DNA from: Spirosoma oryzae
GTDB taxonomy: Bacteria > Bacteroidota > Bacteroidia > Cytophagales > Spirosomataceae
Length of the DNA: 64,000 nt
Direction: 5' to 3'
Assembly (NCBI RefSeq): GCF_003002825.1
Contig: NZ_PVTE01000012.1
Location: 124,001 to 188,000 of the forward strand
Below the pieces are notes generated by a model. The model was not told the origin of the DNA, did no database searches, and saw only the letters and a program-made list of their open reading frames with translations. Positions 46,432 through 55,152 of the stretch are shown one piece after another. Within the stretch, counting starts at the first letter, position 1. The number at the start of each line of letters is the position of its first letter. The translations under genes were made by a program, and so were the position numbers.

Positions 46432-46671
46432 TTATTTACCAGCGTTTTCTTCGAGGTAAGTGACAGCCTGACCAACCGTGCCGATGTTCTCAGCCTGATC
46501 GTCGGGGATAGAAATATTGAATTCTTTTTCGAATTCCATAATCAGCTCAACGGTGTCGAGCGAGTCGGCGCCAAGATCGTTGGTGAAGCTAGCCTCAGGC
46601 GTAACTTCCGATGCCTCAACCCCTAACTTTTCAACAATAATGTTTTTGACTTTCTCTGCAATTTCCGACAT
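46432..46671 (-). CDS. acpP: Acyl carrier protein
   Basis: The 79-residue acidic protein carries the phosphopantetheine site S37 in [13 protein letters not shown] and helix [26 protein letters not shown]. It shuttles acyl chains for fatty acid synthesis and is the first gene of the acpP-fabF-rnc operon. Confidence 0.97.
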   Translation of the reverse strand: MSEIAEKVKNIIVEKLGVEASEVTPEASFTNDLGADSLDTVELIMEFEKEFNISIPDDQAENIGTVGQAVTYLEENAGK

Positions 46672-46702
46672 TTTGGTAGTCTGTTCTAGTTAAAAAACTG
46701 CG

Positions 46703-46734
46703 CAAATAAACGGATTAACCATTGGATTGCCAAA
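46703..46734 (-). promoter_or_regulatory. Possible acpP promoter of Bacteroidota type
   Basis: On the minus strand TTTG (46731-46734) is followed after 20 bases by TTTATTTG (46703-46710), seven of eight matches to the TAnnTTTG -7 box. It is about 32 bp upstream of the acpP start. The spacing is one base longer than the usual 19. Confidence 0.4.
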
Positions 46735-46861
46735 CTATTTTTTGACGTATAGTCAGTAGCACAACCCACACTTTTTTATAACAACTATCTGTTTATCAAA
46801 CAGATATTAACCAAAACTTTTTGCCGTTTGCTGATACAATCAATCCGTCCTCGGTCTTATA

Positions 46862-48451
46862 TCACGGTTTGACGTTGTCGATGTTATAATGCAGTCCCCT
46901 GTTCTCACGCCGGGCCACCGCCATCTTGATAACCAGGTAGGCGACTTCGATCATATTCCGTAGTTCGCAGATATGTACCGATACTTTCGACTGTCGGTAC
47001 AGTTCTTCGTGCTCGATGTACAACAACTCCAGCCGGTCGAGGGCCCGCTTCAGCCGACGGTTCGAGCGAACGATGCCGACGTAGTTCGACATAATCGACT
47101 CCAGTTCCTTACGGATTTCCGTTACCAGTACGAGTTCCTCCGGATGCGTGGTCCCTGCGTCGTTCCAGGCCGGGATATTCTCCGGTACGGTAGCTGTACC
47201 TACCAGTTCGATCGTTTTCTCGTATGCCCGGTGCCCGAATACGACCGCTTCGAGCAGTGAATTGCTGGCCAGTCGGTTAGCCCCGTGAAGGCCCGTGCAG
47301 GAACATTCCCCAACAGCATAGAGGTATTGAATGTTGGTTTGTCCCCACTCGTTTACGCGTACGCCACCGCACAGGTAGTGCTGCGCCGGTACCACCGGGA
47401 TGTAATCTTTTCGCAGATCAAGCCCGAGGTGATCGCGACAGTAAGCCGTTATCGTCGGAAAATGCTCGACAAACTTGTCGTAGTCGCAGTGCGTCACGTC
47501 GAGGTAAACGAACGAGTCTCCCGCCTTCTTCATCTCCGAGTCGATAGCGCGGGCAACGATGTCGCGGGGGGCCAGCGACAGGCGGGCGTCATACTGCTCC
47601 ATGAACGTTTCACCCGACCGCGTCCGCAGAATACCGCCAAAGCCGCGCACCGCTTCCGAAATCAGGAAGTTGGGCTTCTTGCCGGGTTCGTACAGTGCCG
47701 TCGGATGAAACTGAATAAACTCCATATCCTTACAGACACCCTTCGCCCGGTACGCCATCGCGATACCGTCGCCGGTTGCAATGTTGGGGTTTGTCGTGTT
47801 CTGATATATGTTTCCGATGCCGCCCGTTGCCAGCAACGTGGTCTTCGCCAGGAACCGCTCGACCTGACCGGTTTGGGTATTCAGCACGTACGCGCCGTAG
47901 CAGTGATTGTCGTTGTCATATCGATGCACCGTTTCGCCGAGGTGGTGCTTCGTAATCAGTTCGACGGCGTAGAAGTGCGTAAAGATTTCGATGCTGGGTA
48001 GTGAAGCCGCTTTTTCCAGCAGTGCCCGTTCGATTTCAGCGCCGGTAATGTCCTTAAAATGCAGGATACGAAAGTCGGAGTGCCCGCCTTCCCGAGCCAG
48101 ATCGTAGTCAGTACCGGTATGCTCCTTGTCGAAGCGAGTACCGTAATCAATCAGCTCGCGAATACGCGCCGGCCCTTCGTTTACGACGATCTCGACGATG
48201 TGCCGATCGCTGAGAAAGTCGCCGGCGACCATTGTATCCTCGATATGCTTTTCAAACGAGTCGTCGGCCGCCCACACGGCAGCGATCCCTCCCTGCGCGT
48301 ATTTCGTATTGGTCTCCTCGGCCTGCACTTTGGTAATGACGCCGATGCGCACGGATTCGTTGAGCCGCTCAAAGTGCATAGCCAGCTTTGTCGCGTAACT
48401 CAGGCCCGCGATACCGGAGCCGATAACCAGAAAATCGAATTGGTGAGGCAT
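46862..48451 (-). CDS. nadB: L-aspartate oxidase
   Basis: It oxidises aspartate to iminoaspartate, the first step to quinolinate. From the ATG at 48451 (MPHQFDFLVIGSGIAG) it has 529 residues. The FAD motif is at 8-16, TKYAQGGIAAVW and EGGHSDFRILHFKD mark the active region, and ECSCTGLHGANRLASNSLLEAVVFG closes the FAD site. The longer frame to 48571 reads through the upstream broken toxin-like gene and is rejected. Its ATG lies 1 base after the toxin frame's stop. Confidence 0.93.
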   Translation of the reverse strand: MPHQFDFLVIGSGIAGLSYATKLAMHFERLNESVRIGVITKVQAEETNTKYAQGGIAAVWAADDSFEKHIEDTMVAGDFLSDRHIVEIVVNEGPARIRELIDYGTRFDKEHTGTDYDLAREGGHSDFRILHFKDITGAEIERALLEKAASLPSIEIFTHFYAVELITKHHLGETVHRYDNDNHCYGAYVLNTQTGQVERFLAKTTLLATGGIGNIYQNTTNPNIATGDGIAMAYRAKGVCKDMEFIQFHPTALYEPGKKPNFLISEAVRGFGGILRTRSGETFMEQYDARLSLAPRDIVARAIDSEMKKAGDSFVYLDVTHCDYDKFVEHFPTITAYCRDHLGLDLRKDYIPVVPAQHYLCGGVRVNEWGQTNIQYLYAVGECSCTGLHGANRLASNSLLEAVVFGHRAYEKTIELVGTATVPENIPAWNDAGTTHPEELVLVTEIRKELESIMSNYVGIVRSNRRLKRALDRLELLYIEHEELYRQSKVSVHICELRNMIEVAYLVIKMAVARRENRGLHYNIDNVKP

Positions 48452-48452
48452 G

Positions 48453-48796
48453 TCAGTTTGATTGTGCAGGGCGGATTCGCAGCTGATCATTGCTGAGAAC
48501 CGCGAAACTGTAGAAAAGGTCGTGCTGAAAATTATTGATAACCTGACAGACACGGACGCACTTCTCAGCACTGGTAATTTTCAGCAGTCGAACCAGTAAA
48601 ATACCACAATGCGGCATACGGAGCCGGTGTACGAGTTCACCGAAATCTTTATCTTCGGTGAGCAGAATTGCCTTTCGGTCGGTTGCAATTTGTAAAACCT
48701 GTGGATCTGAAATACTGGGAAATGACTCAGCGCTTTGACGACACTATAATCAAAATTTTCATCTGCCACGAATACTAATTCATCCGGCCTGTGCAT
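48453..48796 (-). pseudogene. DUF5615 PIN-like toxin-type gene, frameshifted
   Basis: The first 24 codons read MHRPDELVFVADENFDYSVV and KALS, the DUF5615 opening with its acidic catalytic motif. The family continuation (SISDPQVLQIATDRKAILL, then TEDKDFGELVHRL and GILLVRL, to the stop at 48453) is in another frame from about 48725. The usual dozen or so residues between KAL and the SISD segment (GHDVLSI-like) are missing. This points to an out-of-frame deletion rather than a single-base error. It overlaps the DUF433 gene by 17 bp, as expected for a coupled pair. The protein is probably inactive. Confidence 0.75.
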
Positions 48797-49010
48797 ACAC
48801 GACTTCGTTTTTCACCACATCTGAAGCAAACAGCAAACAGGCCATCAGGTCTGCTTCCGTAGCCCGTGGGTAGGCATCCAGCAACTGGGCAACCGATTCA
48901 CCGTTGCCCAATTTCTCCAAAACAAGATCGACTGGAATGCGTGTACCTCGGATGACCGGCTTACCAAACATAACAGTAGGGTCCGACGTGATATGGCTCT
49001 GCCAGTTCAT
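48780..49010 (-). CDS. DUF433 antitoxin-like protein
   Basis: The 76-residue protein (start ATG at 49010, MNWQSHITSDP) has the DUF433 hallmarks: ITSDPTVMFGKPVIRGTRIPVDLVLEKL, a helix-turn-helix-like tail and EADLMACLLFASD. DUF433 proteins are commonly paired with DUF5615 PIN-like proteins and regarded as a VapBC-type module. Its partner directly downstream is frameshifted. A TTG at 49049 would add 13 residues and is less likely. It lies 44 bp after nadA. Confidence 0.87.
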   Translation of the reverse strand: MNWQSHITSDPTVMFGKPVIRGTRIPVDLVLEKLGNGESVAQLLDAYPRATEADLMACLLFASDVVKNEVVYAQAG

Positions 49011-49053
49011 AACCTTTGTATGTTTAATTGAAATCTGTCTTGCAGCCAAGACG

Positions 49054-50043
49054 CTATTTACTCATTTCCAGCATGCGGATGACCGACGCTTCGGCTTTGA
49101 CGCGGACATCTTCCGGTACGAAGATTTCGGGTTGTTCGTACAACAGGCAATTATACAGTTTTTCGAGCGTGTTCATCTTCATGTACGGACATTCCGAGCA
49201 GGCACAGGTGTTATTCTGACTAGCCGGTGCCGGAATGATTTTCTTGTGCGGTACGGCCTGCCGCATTTTGTGCAGAATACCCGCTTCCGTTCCGACGATG
49301 AACGTCTGATTTGGGCTATCGACCACGTACTTCAGCAGCGCCGTCGTCGATCCTACGTAGTCGGCCTGACTCAGAATGTGCTCCTGGCACTCCGGGTGGG
49401 CGATGAACTCGGCGTTGGGGTTTTCGGTCCGCAGCCGTTGCAGCTTTTCGAGCGAAATATCGATATGCACGATACAGGCACCATCCCACAACACCATATC
49501 ACGGCCGGTCTTGTTCATGACGAAGCGGCCCAAGTTAGCGTCGGGCGCGAAGATGATCTTCTGATCTCTCGGCAGGCTCTCAACGATCTTGAGCGCGTTA
49601 GACGACGTGACGATGATATCCGACAGAGCCTTGATCTCCGCCGAACAGTTGATGTACGACAGCACCAGGTGGTCGGGGTATTGTGCTTTGAAAGCCGCAA
49701 ACTTATCGGCGGGTGCCGAATCGGCCAGTGAACAGCCCGCGTTCAGGTCGGGAATCACGACTTTCTTGTGGGGCGACAGAATCTTGGCCGTCTCGCCCAT
49801 GAAATGTACGCCACAGAACACAATCATGTCGGCTTCCGTGCTGGCAGCCTGCTGACTCAGACCAAGGCTGTCACCGATGTAATCAGCCAGATCCTGAATC
49901 TCGCCGTCGACATAGTAATGCGCCAGAATAACCGCGTTTTTTTCGCGTTTGAGCCGGTTGATTTCGGCGATTAAATCCACATCGCTGGCGACGGGTTTGT
50001 TGACGTAACCGACGCGCTGTACTTCTTCCAGCAGTGCTTCCAT
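49054..50043 (-). CDS. nadA: Quinolinate synthase
   Basis: It condenses iminoaspartate with dihydroxyacetone phosphate to quinolinate using a [4Fe-4S] cluster. From the ATG at 50043 ([14 protein letters not shown]) it has 329 residues; earlier starts at 50076 (ATG) and 50097 (GTG) are possible. [34 protein letters not shown] and the [12 protein letters not shown] segment give the conserved cysteines. It is followed by DUF433, the broken DUF5615 and nadB in one direction. NadC is encoded about 38 kb away. Confidence 0.93.
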   Translation of the reverse strand: MEALLEEVQRVGYVNKPVASDVDLIAEINRLKREKNAVILAHYYVDGEIQDLADYIGDSLGLSQQAASTEADMIVFCGVHFMGETAKILSPHKKVVIPDLNAGCSLADSAPADKFAAFKAQYPDHLVLSYINCSAEIKALSDIIVTSSNALKIVESLPRDQKIIFAPDANLGRFVMNKTGRDMVLWDGACIVHIDISLEKLQRLRTENPNAEFIAHPECQEHILSQADYVGSTTALLKYVVDSPNQTFIVGTEAGILHKMRQAVPHKKIIPAPASQNNTCACSECPYMKMNTLEKLYNCLLYEQPEIFVPEDVRVKAEASVIRMLEMSK

Positions 50044-50151
50044 ACTTTGATTCAGGTATCGTTTCCTGTTAAACATAAAAGGAGTCACAAATGTCACTCC
50101 AGTACTAAGTGGGCAAGGACCGGCCGCTAGCCTGCACTGAACAGCTGAGAC

Positions 50152-50299
50152 GTAGCCCAGACCCGCTTCGGCGGCCCGGTCCAGGTCTGATGGGCGCGGT
50201 AGCGACCAGGAGAGGTGTCGCCTGCATAAGTCGGCCTAACGGCCACCTGGACCTGGAGCTGCTCCGGCGGCCACCGTGGCGCGGCCCGGTCCAGGCTAC
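50152..50299. repeat. GC-rich REP-like repeat cluster between udk and nadA
   Basis: GTAGCCCAGACC at 50152 and GGTCCAGGCTAC at 50288 face each other as imperfect inverted ends. Between them CGGCCCGGTCCAGG occurs twice as a direct repeat (about 50172 and 50282), and TGGACC/GGTCCA pairs inside the right half. The opening matches the repeat at 27859. No gene is seen in this stretch. Confidence 0.6.
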
Positions 50300-50302
50300 A
50301 TC

Positions 50303-50932
50303 CTATTGTCGTTCGGCCACTTTTGATTTCAGGAACGCAATGACAACATCGAGTCCTTTCTGGTAGTGGACGTTATTTGGTATAACAATATCCGCTTCGG
50401 CACGGTACGGCTTGATAAATTGCCGATACGTAGGCTTGACGTGGTATTTCCAGCGATACATGACATCATCGAGATCATAGCCCCGCTCCTCCGCGTCGCG
50501 CTTCACCCGCCGTTCCAGTTTAATACTGTTCTTAGCGTCGATGAAGATTTTCAAATCCATCTGATCGGCCAGTTCGCGGAAGTGAAATACGAAAATGCCT
50601 TCCACCACAATGATGGGAGCCGGACTAAATGTCAACAGACGCGGTACGACGGTTGGGTTGTTGAACGTGTATTCCTTCTGCTGAACAGACTGGCCCGCAC
50701 TAAGCTGCTCGATATGCTGCGCGTACAGATGGTGATCGATGGTTTCCGGCAGATCGAAATTGTGAATACCCTGATCGTCGACCTGAATCTGATCGAGCGA
50801 GCGGTAGTAGTTATCCTGCGAAATCAGGCAGATTTCATCCTCGGCAAACGCACTGAGTACACCCCGCAAAAAGCTCGTTTTGCCGGATGCGCTGCCGCCG
50901 GTAATACCGACGATAAACGGTTTGGTAAGCAT
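50303..50932 (-). CDS. udk: Uridine kinase
   Basis: It phosphorylates uridine and cytidine in pyrimidine salvage. The 209-residue protein has the P-loop GGSASGKTS at 12-20, SQDNYYRSL, the DLPETIDH segment, VVEGIFVFHF, and RRVKRDAEERGYDLDDV in the lid. All are typical of uridine kinase rather than phosphoribulokinase. The aquaglyceroporin gene ends 22 bp upstream in the same direction. Confidence 0.92.
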   Translation of the reverse strand: MLTKPFIVGITGGSASGKTSFLRGVLSAFAEDEICLISQDNYYRSLDQIQVDDQGIHNFDLPETIDHHLYAQHIEQLSAGQSVQQKEYTFNNPTVVPRLLTFSPAPIIVVEGIFVFHFRELADQMDLKIFIDAKNSIKLERRVKRDAEERGYDLDDVMYRWKYHVKPTYRQFIKPYRAEADIVIPNNVHYQKGLDVVIAFLKSKVAERQ

Positions 50933-50953
50933 GTAGCAAAGATACGGCAGAAA

Positions 50954-51679
50954 TCAGAGCGCGTACCACCGAATCAGCAGTCCACCCACCACGGCTCCAA
51001 TGACAGGGCCCAGCACCGGCACCCAGGCGTAATCCCAGTTCGAGCTGCCTTTGTTGGGGATGGGCAGGAACGTGTGCGCCAGTCGTGGTCCCAGGTCACG
51101 CGCCGGATTGATGGCATAGCCCGTCGGGCCACCCAGCGACAGCCCGATACTCCAGACCAGTATGCCGACTAGGTACGGTCCGACACCGATAGCCAGTTCG
51201 CCCAAGTGTTTCGACGAGATACCGGCCAACCCCAGAATCAGCACGAGCGTTGCCAGGGCTTCACTCGTCAGGTTTGCCCCTACGCTACGGATCGCGGGTT
51301 CGGTGGAGAAAGCCGCCAGCTTGGCCCCTGAATCGTTGGTAACCGCCCAGTGGGGGCCGTGGTGCAGCCAGACGAGCGTTGCTCCGATGACCGACCCGAT
51401 CAACTGCGCGGTTATGTACGGAACAACATGACTGTAATCGTCGGTAGCAACGGCAAAGGCAATGGTAACGGCCGGATTCAGGTGGGCGTCGACGCTACCG
51501 AAGGCTTTGGCCACAAAAACGCCGATTGTAACGGCGAAAGCCCAGCCGGCGGTAATCACAATCCAGCCCCCATTGTTGCCCTTGGTCTGATTCAGCACGA
51601 CGTTGGCAACGACGCCGTTACCCAACAGAATCAATACGACGGTACCAATCAATTCACCCAGAAACGGAGTTGTCTGCAC
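50954..51679 (-). CDS. glpF: Aquaglyceroporin (MIP family, GlpF-like)
   Basis: The inner-membrane channel has six helices and the two pore loops HLNPAVTIAF and YAINPARDLGPR. The aspartate after the second N-P-A-R marks the glycerol-conducting branch, so glycerol or small polyols are the likely substrates. No ATG is available near the conserved start; GTG codons at 51679 (VQTTPFLGELIGT) or 51709 are the candidates, and I chose the shorter, 241-residue form. No glycerol kinase is nearby. Confidence 0.88.
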   Translation of the reverse strand: MQTTPFLGELIGTVVLILLGNGVVANVVLNQTKGNNGGWIVITAGWAFAVTIGVFVAKAFGSVDAHLNPAVTIAFAVATDDYSHVVPYITAQLIGSVIGATLVWLHHGPHWAVTNDSGAKLAAFSTEPAIRSVGANLTSEALATLVLILGLAGISSKHLGELAIGVGPYLVGILVWSIGLSLGGPTGYAINPARDLGPRLAHTFLPIPNKGSSNWDYAWVPVLGPVIGAVVGGLLIRWYAL

Positions 51680-51751
51680 AGGAATAGGTTTAGAAATGGT
51701 TGTGCGCACTAAACCATATTCTTGAGTTCGTCTACTTATCACCCCCAGCAA

Positions 51752-52723
51752 ATGAAAGCCATCCAATTTGACCGATTCGGTCAGCCAGCCGATATTCTGA
51801 AGTCCGTCGAGGTAGCGATGCCCGAACCAGCCGCCGGCCATGTACGCGTACGCGTGCTCGCCAGCCCGATCAATCCGTCCGATCTCATGTTTGTCCAGAA
51901 CCGGTATGGCATCCGCCCCCAGCTCCCGTCACCGGCGGGTTTCGAGGGCATGGGTGTCATCGACGCGGTTGGCGAAGGGGCCAATTTACCCATCGGTATC
52001 CGGGTCAGTTTCACCGGGCTTGGCAGTTGGGGCGAATACGTTGTCGTACATCACAAAGCCGTCATCCCGGTACCCGACGCCATGACCGACGCTATTGCCG
52101 CTCAGCTATTCGTCAATCCGTTCACGGCTTACGCCATGGTGCAGGATTCGGGCGTACCGGAAGGGGGCTGGCTGATGCTGACGGCAGCGGGTTCGGCCTT
52201 TGGTAAGCTGGTCATTCAGCTGTGCGTCAAGCGCGGGATAAAAACCATCGGCACGGTCCGACGGAACGATCTCAACGACGAACTGACCAAACTGGGCCTA
52301 ACCGAAATCATCAATACGGAAACCGATGATATGGCTGCGCGCGTCCGGGAAATTACCGGTGGAACTGGTGTTCAATGCGTGCTGGATGCCGTAGGTGGCC
52401 AAACGGCCACGGATGCTGTTGCATGCCTTGGTAAAGGCGGCACCATGCTGGTCTATGGGTTGCTGAGTGCGGAGAATCCGTCGCTGAACGTAGGATTGAT
52501 GATCTTCCGGGAACTGACGATAAAAGGGTTCTGGCTCTCCGACTGGATGCGTCGGGTGGATACGCAGGTCCGGCAGGAGGTGTCTAAAAACGTAATCGAC
52601 TGGCTGACCACTGGTGAGGCCCAGCTACCCATTGAGGGCCGCTATACGCTCGATCAGATTGCGGAAGCCGTCGACCACGCGGATCGGCCCGGCCGGTGGG
52701 GTAAAATTCTGATTACGCCCTGA
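51752..52723 (+). CDS. Zinc-type alcohol dehydrogenase/quinone oxidoreductase family protein
   Basis: From the ATG at 51752 (MKAIQFDRFGQPADIL) the 323-residue medium-chain dehydrogenase has a GroES-like domain and a Rossmann domain (LTAAGSAFGKLVIQLCVKRGIKTIGTVRR). No structural zinc cysteines are visible. The sequence resembles enoyl-reductase/quinone-reductase members (MECR or QOR-like) that use NADPH. The catalytic tyrosine-like NRYG segment near residue 50 supports the trans-2-enoyl reductase side. Substrate unproven. Confidence 0.83.
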   Translation: MKAIQFDRFGQPADILKSVEVAMPEPAAGHVRVRVLASPINPSDLMFVQNRYGIRPQLPSPAGFEGMGVIDAVGEGANLPIGIRVSFTGLGSWGEYVVVHHKAVIPVPDAMTDAIAAQLFVNPFTAYAMVQDSGVPEGGWLMLTAAGSAFGKLVIQLCVKRGIKTIGTVRRNDLNDELTKLGLTEIINTETDDMAARVREITGGTGVQCVLDAVGGQTATDAVACLGKGGTMLVYGLLSAENPSLNVGLMIFRELTIKGFWLSDWMRRVDTQVRQEVSKNVIDWLTTGEAQLPIEGRYTLDQIAEAVDHADRPGRWGKILITP

Positions 52724-52850
52724 TCTACCGAACTATACCGTTGATTTCGCGGGCTTGCTTATCTTTGGCAACAATAACCGGCAACGGGGCGCGTTTGTGC
52801 TATATTGACCGCCGGTCAACCTTTCTTTTTCATCATCCCGATTCGTCTGT

Positions 52851-53561
52851 ATGCTCCTGCTTCAGGTTCCGGCCGTTGATTCCACGGCATCACTATCGGC
52901 CACGACGGCGGCTACTCAACCCCAACAGCTACAACTACTCGATCTGGTTGCCAAAGGGGGCTGGGTCATGATTCCCATCGCGATTCTGTTTTTCTCCGCC
53001 CTCTACCTCATTTTCGAGCGTTTCTTCGTGATCCGGGCCCAGACAAAAGCCGACGACAACTTCGTCGACAATATCCGCGACATGGTTGCTCAGGGAAACA
53101 TCAAATCGGCAGAGTCGTTCGCCAAAAACCAGCGTACGGCGATGGGCCGGGTGTTCGAAAAAGCCATTGGCCGTATCGGGTCGCCCATTCGCGAAATAGA
53201 GAGTACCATCGAAACCGTTGGTCAGATCGAACTGTCGCGGCTGGAGCGCAACATGGGCTACCTGGGGGTCATCGCCGGTATCGCGCCGATGCTCGGCTTT
53301 ATCGGTACCATCTCGGGGATCATCCGCATCTTCTACGACATCTCGCTGACCGACAACATTAGCGTGGGTATCATCGCTGGTGGTCTGTATGAGAAGATGA
53401 TTACGTCGGGAGCCGGTCTGATCGTCGGGGTTATCGCCTACTCGGGCTATCACCTACTGAATATGATGATCGAGCGCTTCACGCTGGCGCTGGAAATCAA
53501 CGCCTTCTCGTTTATCGAAGTCCTCCAGAAGCCTACCTCAGAACCGGCACGTGTGCGCTAA
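52851..53561 (+). CDS. exbB: MotA/TolQ/ExbB proton channel protein
   Basis: The 236-residue protein has three helices: one near residues 38-57, and two in the conserved C-terminal block (YLGVIAGIAPMLGFIGTISGIIRIF and GLYEKMITSGAGLIVGVIAYSGY). The block is the proton-channel signature. With the ExbD gene 116 bp downstream it energises TonB-dependent uptake such as the SusCD system in this window. Confidence 0.92.
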   Translation: MLLLQVPAVDSTASLSATTAATQPQQLQLLDLVAKGGWVMIPIAILFFSALYLIFERFFVIRAQTKADDNFVDNIRDMVAQGNIKSAESFAKNQRTAMGRVFEKAIGRIGSPIREIESTIETVGQIELSRLERNMGYLGVIAGIAPMLGFIGTISGIIRIFYDISLTDNISVGIIAGGLYEKMITSGAGLIVGVIAYSGYHLLNMMIERFTLALEINAFSFIEVLQKPTSEPARVR

Positions 53562-53576
53562 AGCGCAGTTAACAGT

Positions 53577-53675
53577 ATTCAGTTTACAGTTTTCGGTGGC
53601 TGCTGCGTGGCGCATTGACTGCTCATGGCTGGTAACCCGTAACCCGTAAACCGTAAACCTAAAACCGTAAACCGA
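53577..53675. repeat. Stuttered CCGTAAA repeat between exbB and exbD
   Basis: The right side repeats CCGTAAAC-like words six times up to 3 bp before the exbD ATG. Its complement appears imperfectly on the left (GTTTACAGTTTTCGG against GTTTACGGTTTACGG, 13 of 15). It lies inside the operon and would form a hairpin in the mRNA. Confidence 0.6.
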
Positions 53676-53677
53676 CC

Positions 53678-54070
53678 ATGAAACTCCGCCGGAAAAACAA
53701 GTTTGCCGCCGAGGTAGCGACCTCATCGCTGAACGACATCATGTTCTTCCTGCTGTTGTTCTTCCTCATCATCTCGACGGTTACCAACCCCAACGTCATC
53801 AAGCTGATGCTGCCCAAAGCGTCGTCGTCGCAGCAGCTCAGCAAGAAGCAGGTGACGCTGTCTGTCGACAACAACAAGCAGTATTTTATCGATAAGAAAC
53901 CCGTCGATCCGGCGAATCTGGAGTTGGAGCTGAAGACGATTATGGCGGGTATCGCCGAACCTACCGTTGTGGTACGTTTCGACAAAAGCCTGACCGTTCA
54001 GGATTTAGTCGATGTGTTACAGACGGGAGCCAAGCTAAACATCCGAATGGTAATGGCTACGTCGAAGTAG
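53678..54070 (+). CDS. exbD: ExbD/TolR biopolymer transport protein
   Basis: The 130-residue protein has a basic start, one membrane helix (about 17-37) with SSLNDIMFFLLLFFLIIST carrying the functional aspartate, and a periplasmic ExbD domain (VVRFDKSLTVQDLVDVLQTG). It completes the proton-driven motor with ExbB. Confidence 0.92.
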   Translation: MKLRRKNKFAAEVATSSLNDIMFFLLLFFLIISTVTNPNVIKLMLPKASSSQQLSKKQVTLSVDNNKQYFIDKKPVDPANLELELKTIMAGIAEPTVVVRFDKSLTVQDLVDVLQTGAKLNIRMVMATSK

Positions 54071-54094
54071 CCCTGCCAGGCGTTTTAGACTTTT

Positions 54095-54180
54095 TTTGTC
54101 CTCCCGACGCAGGAGGGATCTTCGCGAATAGCCAGGAAATTGCCTGCTACCGAAGATCCCTCCTGCGTCGGGAGGACAAA
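54095..54180. repeat. 30-bp perfect inverted repeat between convergent genes
   Basis: Arms 54095-54124 and 54151-54180 are exact reverse complements separated by 26 bases. Each arm contains its own hairpin (CCTCC, CGACGCA, GGAGG). A T7 run precedes the left arm. It lies between exbD and the sugar isomerase-like gene and probably terminates both, but its shape also fits a dispersed palindromic element. Confidence 0.85.
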
Positions 54181-54222
54181 TTTTAGCCATTACAGGCTGC
54201 GGTAGACAAACGACCGATTCAC

Positions 54223-55152
54223 CTACACAGAAGCAATGAGCCGATTCATTTTGGCGAAGGCCGTTTTGGCGACGCTTTGCGCATCCTGCGCGTAGTATGA
54301 CTTGTTGAACACTTCCAGCGATAAGACGATTGTCCGGCCGGACGATTTAATAGCGGTCAGCGCTTCCTTGATGGGGGCTACACCGTCGCCCGGAAAGATC
54401 CGATCGGCATCAACAATCGTTTCGCGGGGCATGCTGGCCGGGTAATCGTTGACGTGGAAGATCTCGATAGCCGGCTTCCCCACGAACGGCAGCATCGAAA
54501 TACCCGATCCGCCTTTGTACAGGTGGTAGATATCGAGCAGCACCCGGGCTGCCGGGTGCCCGCTTTCAATCGCCACATACATCACATCGCTCAGTCGATT
54601 GAGGTTGCGGGCGAATCCCCACAGTTCCAGTTGCGGTACAACACCGAGTTGCACGCCCATGTCCAGAATAGCCCGATAGCGCTCGGCGATGAGCAGCAGT
54701 GACATGGTGGGAGCATCAGGCGTATGCGCACCGATGGGGGGCGTAGCGATACGCTTACAGCCAATTTCCGCGAGCTGCGCCATCTCCCGCTTGAGTTGAT
54801 CGACACCTTTATTACGGGCCGTTGGCTCGTCAACGATCCAGGGCGCAAAGCCAATCGCGTTTTCTACCCGCAGGCCAAGGTCACTGATGCGCCGGCGCGT
54901 TTCAGCCGTGCTGTTTGTCTTCAGATAGTCCTGAAACGAGTCGATCCAGATTTCGACCGATCGGAAGCCTGCCTTTGCCGCTGTTTCCAACTCACCGACA
55001 AACCCTAATTTGTGCCCCCGGATGGTGCTCATGTTCAGGCAGGGCACGAACGCGGGCGGGGCTGCAGCGGGCAAGGCGTGAAGCGAAGTAGAAGGTGTTG
55101 TCAGGAGACCGCCGGCAGCAGCCAGCGTAGTTAGGGCATCACGGCGAATCAT
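54223..55152 (-). CDS. Sugar phosphate isomerase/epimerase-like TIM-barrel protein with Tat-type signal
   Basis: The 309-residue protein opens with a twin-arginine-like signal (MIRRDALTTLAAAGG) and so is probably exported folded. The rest is an AP-endonuclease-2-like TIM barrel: GFRSVEIWIDSF, the metal ligands E (PQLELWGFA), D-H (LLDIYHLYKGG), H (IFHVND) and E (LSLEVFN). Such enzymes isomerise or epimerise sugars; the substrate is unknown. It follows the two membrane genes at 55214-58122 in the same direction, 61 bp apart, and its start codon lies in a hairpin stem. Confidence 0.83.
   Translation of the reverse strand: MIRRDALTTLAAAGGLLTTPSTSLHALPAAAPPAFVPCLNMSTIRGHKLGFVGELETAAKAGFRSVEIWIDSFQDYLKTNSTAETRRRISDLGLRVENAIGFAPWIVDEPTARNKGVDQLKREMAQLAEIGCKRIATPPIGAHTPDAPTMSLLLIAERYRAILDMGVQLGVVPQLELWGFARNLNRLSDVMYVAIESGHPAARVLLDIYHLYKGGSGISMLPFVGKPAIEIFHVNDYPASMPRETIVDADRIFPGDGVAPIKEALTAIKSSGRTIVLSLEVFNKSYYAQDAQSVAKTAFAKMNRLIASV

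Noticed and set aside
48581-48796. Intact small protein of 71 residues after DUF433
   Set aside because: Only its first 24 residues match DUF5615; the rest is out-of-frame translation of the real C-terminal part.
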